DNA from: Spirochaetaceae bacterium | Lineage (GTDB): Bacteria > Spirochaetota > Spirochaetia > Treponematales > Breznakiellaceae | Length of the DNA stretch: 8,337 nucleotides | Assembly (NCBI GenBank): GCA_031278935.1 | Contig: JAITJK010000104.1 | Span: forward strand, 1-8,337 | Direction of reading: 5' to 3' | Shown: positions 1 through 6,010 of the stretch, piece after piece | Numbering within the stretch: position 1 is the stretch's first letter | Layout: each line of letters starts with the position of its first letter | Position numbers and translations under genes: made by a program | The notes under the pieces: generated by a model | Databases searched by the model: none | Told to the model about the DNA's origin: nothing | What the model saw: only the letters and a program-made list of their open reading frames with translations

Positions 1-75
1 CACCAACACCACACACACCCCCAACACCCCCCCCCCCCCCCCCCCCCCGCCCCGCCCCCCCCCCCCCCCAACCAC
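1..75. repeat. C-rich low-complexity tract, probable contig-end artefact
   Basis: The first 75 bases are almost only C with scattered A and two isolated G. They include two long C runs (around 27-48 and 55-69), flanked by CA-rich sequence. Read on the minus strand this is a long G run decaying into G/T noise at the sequence end. That is the usual look of poly-G read tails from two-colour sequencing chemistry carried into an assembly (inference). A genuine homopolymeric tract cannot be ruled out, but the position at the very edge of the window makes biology less likely. Confidence 0.6.
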
Positions 76-141
76 ACAGAACGTATCACTAGCTCTTACC
101 ACTGCTCTACTGCCTTTTCCGCCCTGAAAAACCAGACGGAT

Positions 142-169
142 TTGTTGTCAAGATGACAGCGAATATAAA
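142..169 (+). promoter_or_regulatory. Weak sigma-70-like promoter candidate, distal
   Basis: A TTGTTG hexamer at 142-147 is followed after 16 bases by TATAAA at 164-169. The -10 box matches the consensus at five of six positions, while the -35 box matches only at TTG. It overlaps the TGTCA/TGACA palindrome at 146-158, so a bound repressor there would cover the spacer. The distance to the dnaE start is about 150 bases. This is consensus matching by eye in AT-rich DNA and could be chance. Confidence 0.22.
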
Positions 170-218
170 CCCGCGCCCATCTTGTATTGTAATAAACTTA
201 TAGCGCATACCGATTTTT

Positions 219-248
219 TTGTCAAGCCTCTTAACGCACTTTTTTAAT
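219..248 (+). promoter_or_regulatory. Sigma-70-like promoter candidate for dnaE
   Basis: TTGTCA at 219-224 (five of six consensus bases) is separated by 18 bases from TTTAAT at 243-248 (five of six, but lacking the usual A at position two). It would start transcription near 255 and give a leader of about 60 bases before the dnaE ATG. It is the better of two candidates upstream of dnaE. The surrounding T-rich sequence raises the chance of a random match. Confidence 0.35.
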
Positions 249-317
249 TTTTTTCTAAGTCCTTTTTCCGTACAAGCCTATTGCCCAAAGATACGCCGGG
301 CAGTATGCTAAGACCCT

Positions 318-3300
318 ATGATCGATTTTGTTCACCTCCATGTCCATACCGACTTTTCCTTGCTGGACGGCGCGGCTTCCGCGGAAAGCCTGGCCGCCAA
401 AGCCGCCGCCTTAGGCATGAAACACCTGGCTATCACCGACCACGGTAACCTCTTCGGAATACTGAAATTCCGGGACGCTTGCGAAAAAGCCGGGATCCGG
501 CCTATCATCGGAAGCGAATTCTACATGGCCCCGGGGTCCCGGTTCAAGAAATCCGGCTCCGAATACGGTAATAAGTATTATCACCTGGTACTCTTGGCCA
601 AAAACGCCGAGGGCTACAAGACCTTGATAAAGCTTTCCTCCTATTCATACACCGAAGGCTTCTATTATAAGCCCCGGATCGACGCGGAGCTCCTTACGCA
701 GTATCACGGGGGGCTTATCGGCCTTTCGGCTTGCGTGGCCGGGGAGATTCCCAGCCTCCTCCTTGAGGGGAAGCGTGAGGCCGCAGAAGAGAGAGCCCGG
801 TGGTTCCGGGACCTTTTAGGGGAAGGGAACTTCTATCTCGAACTACAGGATCATAGACTCCCCATCCAACAGAAGGTGAACCCCGCTATTATTGAGCTGT
901 CCCGGTGTACGGGCATCCCCTTGGTGGTTACCAACGATATACACTATCTGGAACGGGAAGACGCCCAGGCCCAAGACATCCTCCTTTGCATCTCCACCCA
1001 AAAGAAAAAGAGCGATGAAAAGCGGATGCGCTTTGACACAGATGAGTTCTATTTCAAGACCGCGGAAGAAATGGCGGCCCTCTTCCCGGAATACCCCGAA
1101 GCAATGGCCAATACGGTACGGATCGCCGAGCAATGCCAGACCGAGATCCCCAGCCCCGGGCCGCTGCTCCCGGATTTCGCCATCCCCCCGGGCTTTTCCG
1201 ACGCCAACGCGTACCTACGCCACCTCACCCAGGAGGGCCTGGCCGTCCGCTATCCCGGCAGGCGCGAGGAGGTACAAGAGCGGGCGCAGTATGAGCTGGA
1301 TATTATCATCAAGATGGGGTTCACCGGCTACTTTCTCATTGTGGCGGACTTCATCAACTGGGCCAAGGAACAGGACATTCCCGTAGGTCCGGGCCGGGGC
1401 TCCGGCGCGGGGTCTATCGTGGCCTACGCCCTGCGGATTACCGACATCGAGCCTTTGAAGTACAACCTCCTCTTCGAGCGTTTTCTGAACCCGGAGCGCG
1501 TCTCCATGCCGGACTTTGACGTGGACTTCTGCAATCAACGGCGGGAAGAAGTCATCGCCTATGTTACGCAGAAGTACGGCCAGGAGCGGGTGGGGCAGAT
1601 CATCACTTTCGGGACCCTCAAGGCCAAGGCGGTGCTGAAGGACGTGGCCCGGGCTTTGGGTTTCGGCCTAGAAGAGTCCAACCGGATTACCAAGCTCATC
1701 CCGGAAGACCCCAAGATGACCCTGCAAAAGGCCCTGGAGGAGGAGCCGAAACTCCGGGAACTTGCCCAAGACCCCTCGTATCAGGAACTTTTTGCGGTGG
1801 CAAAGAAACTTGAAGGCAAAAACCGGCATAGCAGTATCCACGCTGCGGGGATCGTCATCGGCAAGACGGACCTCACCGACTATGTGCCCCTCTATTGGGA
1901 CCCCAAAACCAAGGCCGTGGCCAGCCAGTACACCATGGACCTCATCGAGAATCAGGGCCTGGTAAAAATGGATTTCCTGGGTCTTAAGACCCTGGACCTC
2001 ATCAAGAATACCCTGGACCTGGTCCGCCGCCGGGGCGGAACCTATGCGGCCTTTAGCATGGACGCCATTTCCGAGACCGACGAGGCCACCTACCGGATGC
2101 TGGGGGAGGGAAAAAGCTCGGGGGTCTTTCAGTTTGAATCTCCGGGGATGCAGAAGATCCTCAAACAAGCCCAGCCCAATAAGATCGAAGACCTTATCGC
2201 CTTGAATGCCCTCTACCGGCCCGGGCCCATGGATTATATCCCGCAATTCATCGAGTCCAAATGGGGGCGCAAGCCCATTGAGTACCCGGACCCGTGCCTT
2301 GAGGACATCCTCAAGGAAACTTACGGGGTGATTGTATACCAGGAACAGGTTATGCAGGTGGCCCAGCGCATCGCCGGCTACTCCCTAGGGCAGGCGGACA
2401 TCCTGCGCCGCGCCATGGGGAAGAAGAAAAAAGAGGTGATGGTCAAGGAAAAGGAAAAGTTCATTGCCGGGGCCAAGGCCAGGGGATTTAAGGAAAAAGA
2501 CGCAGACCGGATCTTTGAGATTTTGATTCCCTTTGCGGGGTATGGGTTTAATAAGAGCCACGCTGCGGCCTATTCAGTGGTGGCCTATCACACCGCCTAC
2601 CTCAAAGCGAACTTTCCCGAAGAATTTATGGCCGCGAACCTCACCAACGAGATAAGCCACCCGGACAAGCTACCTATCTACATTGAAGAAGCCCGGAAAA
2701 TGGGCATCAACATCGATCCTCCGGACATTAACCGCTCGGAAGGGTACTTTACCGTGGTCCAGGGCCGAATAGTTTATGGGCTTTTGGGCATTAAGGGTCT
2801 GGGAGACGGGCCGGCGGAAGAAATCGTAGCCAGCAGGAAAAGCGCGCCCTATCGTACCTTCATGGATTTCCTCGACCGGGTGAACATTAAGACCGTGGGC
2901 AAGAAGGTCATTGAACTGCTTATCCAGGCTGGGGCCTTTGACTGCTTCAGGATACCCCGGGCCACTTTGGCGGAGAACCTGGAGCGGGCCATAGAATATG
3001 CCCAGGCTAAGAAGGACGACAAGCAATTCGGCCAGGTGAGCCTCTTTGAGGAGACCGGGGAAAAGGAGTACCCGGATTTCACCTTTACCGAAGCGCCCGA
3101 ATGGGACCGCATGGAAAAGCTCAATATTGAAAAAGAGCTCATGGGCTTTTATTTCTCTGGTCATCCCATGGATGATTATAAAAGCCTCTGGGAACAGCAC
3201 GCCAACTTGGACCTAAGCGACCTGGACCGGGCTGCGGAGGGAACTTATACGCTGGTGGGGATCCTCAAGGCCCTTAAGCCCTATACTACGAAAAAAGGCG

Positions 3301-3818
3301 AGCCCATGGCCTTTGGGAGCCTCACGGATTATAAGGGAGAGATCGAGCTCACCTTGTTCCCCAAAGTATGGAAGGAGGGGGCGGATACCCTCCAGGTGGA
3401 TCAGGTGGCGGCCTTCAAGGGTACGCTAGACCGGGCCAAGGACCGGGAGCGGCCGAGTTTTCTCGTGGACACCCTTTTGGATCTGGAAAAACTGAAGACC
3501 ACCGCCCCGGAAACTCCCCGACCAGGCCGCAAGGCCCCTCGAAAAGCTGCGGCGCGGCCCCTCGCTCCCTCTGCGCCGTCTTTCCATAGGGTACATATCC
3601 GCTTGGACGCCCAAGCGGCGGAGCAGGAAGAGACGCTGTACCCCTTGCGGGAAGTGCTTTTGGACCGGCCTGGCGCCTGTTCGGTGTTTATCCATGTCCC
3701 CCTTTCTGCGGGGGAAACGGTAATCCGCACCGCCTCAAGTCTCAGCGTGGCCCAGGATAGCGCGGCCCTTGACGTGCTGGGTCGATGCGCGGGAGTTGAA
3801 CGGGTGTGGTGTGAATAG
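318..3818 (+). CDS. dnaE: DNA polymerase III subunit alpha
   Basis: This is the catalytic subunit of the replicative polymerase, which extends DNA 5' to 3' at the fork. At 1166 residues it is close to E. coli DnaE (1160). Domains visible in order: an N-terminal PHP domain (about 4-215, with HLHVH at 6-10 and DHGN at 41-44); the palm, with the PDFDVDF motif at 398-404 (D401, D403) and MDFLGL with D552 as the three catalytic aspartates; fingers with the YGFNKSHAA motif from Y742; a beta-clamp-binding motif QVSLF at 906-910; an OB-fold about 970-1055; a basic Ala/Pro-rich linker about 1058-1090; and a C-terminal domain to 1166. The start is the first ATG after an in-frame TAA at 309-311, and the N-terminus aligns with family starts. 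No good Shine-Dalgarno sequence precedes it. It is the DnaE type rather than PolC, since no exonuclease domain is inserted in the PHP domain. The gene is intact. Confidence 0.98.
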   Translation: MIDFVHLHVHTDFSLLDGAASAESLAAKAAALGMKHLAITDHGNLFGILKFRDACEKAGIRPIIGSEFYMAPGSRFKKSGSEYGNKYYHLVLLAKNAEGYKTLIKLSSYSYTEGFYYKPRIDAELLTQYHGGLIGLSACVAGEIPSLLLEGKREAAEERARWFRDLLGEGNFYLELQDHRLPIQQKVNPAIIELSRCTGIPLVVTNDIHYLEREDAQAQDILLCISTQKKKSDEKRMRFDTDEFYFKTAEEMAALFPEYPEAMANTVRIAEQCQTEIPSPGPLLPDFAIPPGFSDANAYLRHLTQEGLAVRYPGRREEVQERAQYELDIIIKMGFTGYFLIVADFINWAKEQDIPVGPGRGSGAGSIVAYALRITDIEPLKYNLLFERFLNPERVSMPDFDVDFCNQRREEVIAYVTQKYGQERVGQIITFGTLKAKAVLKDVARALGFGLEESNRITKLIPEDPKMTLQKALEEEPKLRELAQDPSYQELFAVAKKLEGKNRHSSIHAAGIVIGKTDLTDYVPLYWDPKTKAVASQYTMDLIENQGLVKMDFLGLKTLDLIKNTLDLVRRRGGTYAAFSMDAISETDEATYRMLGEGKSSGVFQFESPGMQKILKQAQPNKIEDLIALNALYRPGPMDYIPQFIESKWGRKPIEYPDPCLEDILKETYGVIVYQEQVMQVAQRIAGYSLGQADILRRAMGKKKKEVMVKEKEKFIAGAKARGFKEKDADRIFEILIPFAGYGFNKSHAAAYSVVAYHTAYLKANFPEEFMAANLTNEISHPDKLPIYIEEARKMGINIDPPDINRSEGYFTVVQGRIVYGLLGIKGLGDGPAEEIVASRKSAPYRTFMDFLDRVNIKTVGKKVIELLIQAGAFDCFRIPRATLAENLERAIEYAQAKKDDKQFGQVSLFEETGEKEYPDFTFTEAPEWDRMEKLNIEKELMGFYFSGHPMDDYKSLWEQHANLDLSDLDRAAEGTYTLVGILKALKPYTTKKGEPMAFGSLTDYKGEIELTLFPKVWKEGADTLQVDQVAAFKGTLDRAKDRERPSFLVDTLLDLEKLKTTAPETPRPGRKAPRKAAARPLAPSAPSFHRVHIRLDAQAAEQEETLYPLREVLLDRPGACSVFIHVPLSAGETVIRTASSLSVAQDSAALDVLGRCAGVERVWCE

Positions 3819-3963
3819 CCGGCCCTTGTATGGGAAGTAAAAAGTGGGTAGGCTATACGCACTTAGGGGTCGGACCTCAGCGGCGAGACCCCTGCGATAC
3901 GGGGTATGATCCTAACCGTTTTTATCCCTACGGCTAGGACCGTAGCCTTACGGAGGCGCCACG
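3819..3963 (+). promoter_or_regulatory. dnaE-tatT intergenic leader with inverted repeats
   Basis: The 145-base gap has no gene. It holds a seven-base-pair inverted repeat AGGGGTC/GACCCCT (3865-3871 with 3887-3893), a small ATAC/GTAT hairpin around a GGG loop (3897-3907), and two mutually exclusive stems just before tatT (listed separately). A TATGAT hexamer at 3905-3910 resembles a -10 box, but no matching -35 box lies at the right distance. I therefore cannot say whether tatT has its own promoter here or is read from dnaE. The 3865-3893 hairpin has no following T run, so it is not a standard intrinsic terminator. Confidence 0.4.
3928..3956 (+). promoter_or_regulatory. Possible alternative hairpins over the tatT ribosome-binding site
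   Basis: CTACGG (3928-3933) can pair with CCGTAG (3940-3945) around a six-base loop. The same CCGTA strand (3940-3944) can instead pair with TACGG (3949-3953) around a four-base loop. The second stem would cover the first two bases of the GGAGG ribosome-binding site (3952-3956), while the first would leave it free. This is the layout of a simple on/off translation switch, but the stems are only five to six base pairs, and function is inference. Confidence 0.3.
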
Positions 3964-4920
3964 ATGCGGCAACGAATTCTTTTTTTGTTCCCGGCTTTGG
4001 TCATACTGGGGTTGGGATCCTGTTCTATCAATCGCATGGCTATACAAGGGGTTTCCAACGCCCTCACCGGGGAAGGGAACAGCGCGGTGTTTACCGGAGA
4101 CGAAGACCCGGAACTGGTGGCCGCAGCCTTGCCCTTTGCGATCAAGATGTACGAATCCCTGTTGGCGGCCAATCCCCGACATGAAGGGCTTGCGCTCACC
4201 ACGGGTTCCCTTTTTGTCATGTATGCCAACGCCTTTGTCCAGGGGCCGGCGCAACGCCTGCCGCGGGGGGCCTTTGGCGAGCGGGACGCCCAGTATGCCC
4301 GGGCGAAAAAGCTGTATCTCCGGGGCGCGGCCTTGCTTATGGCGGGCTTAGAGGCCAAGTATCCCGGCTTCAGTACCGCGGGGGAGCGCCGGGAGGCGTA
4401 TTTGGCTAAGATGAAGCGAGGGGACGTGCCGTTCTTGTACTGGACCGCCGCGGGGGTTCTTTCGGCCTATTCCCTCACCCCCTTAGATCTGGACCTGGGG
4501 CATAGGGTGCCGGAACTCTTGGCCTATATTGACCGGGCTTACGCTTTAGACCCGGACTTTAACCGAGGGGCTTTGGACGAGTTCTATCTTTTGTTCTACG
4601 CCTCCATGCCCGAGGGGCTGGGGGGGGATAAATCCTTAGCTACGGTCTATTTTGAGCGGGCCTTAGAAAAATCTCAGGGCAAATCCCCGGGGCCCTATAT
4701 CGCCTACGCGGAAGCGGTGTGCATTCCCGCCCAAGATTACGCGACTTTTAAGGCCTATCTCGAAACCGCCCTGGCTTTGGATCCCGACGCGGACCCCGCG
4801 AACCGACTAGTTACCATCCTCTCCCAGCGTAAAGCCCGGTATCTTCTGGACCAGGGGGAGACCTTTTTCTTGGACGCGGAAACCGATGCCTTCTGGGATG
4901 AAGCTGAGGATGAGCTATAG
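3964..4920 (+). CDS. tatT: TatT-family lipoprotein, TRAP transporter-associated TPR protein
   Basis: This 318-residue protein is the apparent lipoprotein partner of the TRAP transporter encoded next to it. The N-terminus has a short basic start, a hydrophobic stretch (5-18) and a lipobox LGSC with the acylated cysteine at C20, so it should be lipid-anchored and face the periplasm. The rest is predicted helical with TPR-like segments. Clear examples are near 56-72 (ending LLAANP), 184-198 (a YIDRAYALDPDF-type repeat), 225-240 and 258-274 (ETALALDPD). In T. pallidum the homologue Tp0956 is a TPR-type protein that assembles with the binding protein Tp0957 (recalled from published structural work). 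The ATG has a clear GGAGG ribosome-binding site seven bases upstream. It is followed by tatP after 35 bases on the same strand. The exact role, such as ligand hand-over or a ligand channel, is unproven. Confidence 0.88.
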   Translation: MRQRILFLFPALVILGLGSCSINRMAIQGVSNALTGEGNSAVFTGDEDPELVAAALPFAIKMYESLLAANPRHEGLALTTGSLFVMYANAFVQGPAQRLPRGAFGERDAQYARAKKLYLRGAALLMAGLEAKYPGFSTAGERREAYLAKMKRGDVPFLYWTAAGVLSAYSLTPLDLDLGHRVPELLAYIDRAYALDPDFNRGALDEFYLLFYASMPEGLGGDKSLATVYFERALEKSQGKSPGPYIAYAEAVCIPAQDYATFKAYLETALALDPDADPANRLVTILSQRKARYLLDQGETFFLDAETDAFWDEAEDEL

Positions 4921-4940
4921 TTAAGGAATCATACTTGTTA

Positions 4941-4946
4941 AGGAGG
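4941..4946 (+). promoter_or_regulatory. Strong ribosome-binding site deciding the tatP start
   Basis: AGGAGG lies nine bases before the ATG at 4956. It is the best Shine-Dalgarno match in the window, so it fixes the start. The 35-base tatT-tatP gap shows no promoter or terminator, which supports one transcript. Confidence 0.8.
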
Positions 4947-4955
4947 ATATTACTA

Positions 4956-6005
4956 ATGAAGGAAAAAAATATTCCACGCATCGAGAGGAGTTTCTGGGAG
5001 CGAAGGTGTAGGGGAGGGCTTTTTGCGGTGCTGTTCCTTTTGGCGGCTCCTGGCGCTCTTTTTGCCCAACGGACTATTACCCTCAAGCTGGCCTCCATGG
5101 CCCCGGAGAACACTCCCTGGGGCGCGGCCTTGAACCGGATAGCCGCAGAATGGTCCGCCATAAGCAAGGGGGAAGTGGAACTGCGGGTCTACCACAACGG
5201 CGTGGCTGGAGGCGAGGCGGACGTGCTGCGTAAGCTCAAGCTCAACCAGATTCAGGGGGTGGTCCTCACCTCTGCGGGGTTAAACCTCATTGATCCCCAG
5301 ATTATGACCCTGAGTACCCCTTTTCTCATCCGCAACGACGCGGAGCTGGACCGGGTGCTTCGGGACTTACAACCCCTGCTGGAGGAAAATATCAACAAAC
5401 AAGGGTTTTTTACCTTAGCCTGGGCAAAATCTGGGTGGGTAAAAATCTTCTCCCGCCGGGAAGTCTTCGTGCCCCAGGACTTAAAACGGCAAAAACTGGG
5501 CTTGAGTCCTGAAACTCCGGAACTAGGCCAGGCCTTTAAGGTCATGGGCTATCAAATGGTGCCCACCATGCTCCAGGATACCTTAAGTGCCCTCAATAGC
5601 GGGATGATCGACGCGGTCTGCCAAAGTCCAGCCCTAGTGGGAGGGATGCAGGTTTTCGGGATCGCCAAACACATGGCCTCTATCAACATCGCCCCCTTTA
5701 TGGGGAGCATCGTCTTAAATAAGCGGGCCTGGGACCGGGTGCCTGAGGCTTATAAACCCCGAATCGCTGCGGCATCTCGGCGGATTGCCAACGAGATGGG
5801 GGCTTCCATCACCCAGATGGAGGCGGAGGTCATCAGAACCATGACGGGCTTAGGGCTCAAGGTGAACCAGTTGAGTCCAGACCAGGAACAGGCCTGGTAC
5901 ACTGATGTGGAAGGGGCCATGCCCAACCTTTTGGAGTCCACCTTTAATCGAGAACTGTACCAGAAGATCACCAGTATCCTCCAGCAGTATCGAAGCGGGC
6001 GTTGA
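4956..6005 (+). CDS. tatP: TRAP transporter substrate-binding protein, DctP family (TatP)
   Basis: This is a 349-residue periplasmic binding protein of the DctP family, which captures a ligand and delivers it to the membrane permease. The N-terminus has a basic region and a hydrophobic core (about 20-36) ending in ALFA, with likely signal peptidase I cleavage after A37. No lipobox cysteine is seen. Family features include LKLASMAPENTPWG (43-56), the VYHNGVAGGEADVLRKL region (78-94), the DLKRQKLGLS strand (175-184) and the SALNSGMIDAV segment (211-221). The usual family arginine in the KIR-type motif is replaced by G182, and the common DGQE motif reads DAVCQSP here. Both suggest an unusual ligand. 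The start at 4956 was chosen because AGGAGG (4941-4946) sits nine bases upstream. An in-frame TTG at 4935 precedes that site and is unlikely. The homologue is T. pallidum Tp0957. Confidence 0.92.
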   Translation: MKEKNIPRIERSFWERRCRGGLFAVLFLLAAPGALFAQRTITLKLASMAPENTPWGAALNRIAAEWSAISKGEVELRVYHNGVAGGEADVLRKLKLNQIQGVVLTSAGLNLIDPQIMTLSTPFLIRNDAELDRVLRDLQPLLEENINKQGFFTLAWAKSGWVKIFSRREVFVPQDLKRQKLGLSPETPELGQAFKVMGYQMVPTMLQDTLSALNSGMIDAVCQSPALVGGMQVFGIAKHMASINIAPFMGSIVLNKRAWDRVPEAYKPRIAAASRRIANEMGASITQMEAEVIRTMTGLGLKVNQLSPDQEQAWYTDVEGAMPNLLESTFNRELYQKITSILQQYRSGR

Positions 6006-6010
6006 CCTCT

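Larger units (their letters stand above)
76..317. other. Non-coding region upstream of dnaE
   Basis: This stretch of about 240 bases has no convincing gene. It is much richer in A and T than the genes, with T runs at 214-220 and around 241-254. It contains two promoter-like hexamer pairs, listed separately. It also contains a short palindrome at 146-158 (TGTCA, three bases, TGACA) and an imperfect direct repeat: GATTTGTTGTCAAG at 139-152 and GATTTTTTTGTCAAG at 212-226. The palindrome could be an operator, but nothing in the window identifies a regulator. Confidence 0.5.

Noticed and set aside
78..113. Minus-strand sequence resembling a tRNA D-arm (GTAGAGCAGTGGTA)
   Set aside because: No anticodon arm, T-arm or acceptor stem can be fitted, and the sequence runs into the C-rich artefact tract. 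It is at most a chance or damaged match.
214..255. T runs upstream of dnaE as an intrinsic terminator
   Set aside because: No GC-rich stem immediately precedes either T run, so they look like AT-rich promoter-region sequence.
892..1386. Long alternative reading frames inside dnaE and the transporter genes
   Set aside because: They are overlapped by genes with clear family motifs throughout, and have arginine/proline/serine-rich products typical of out-of-frame GC-rich sequence.
4935..4955. Upstream TTG start for tatP, adding seven residues
   Set aside because: It lies before the AGGAGG ribosome-binding site at 4941-4946, which is correctly spaced for the ATG at 4956.
6002..6010. TTG start for the permease overlapping the tatP stop as TTGA
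   Set aside because: Possible by translational coupling, but the ATG three codons later is the simpler start. The difference is only three residues.
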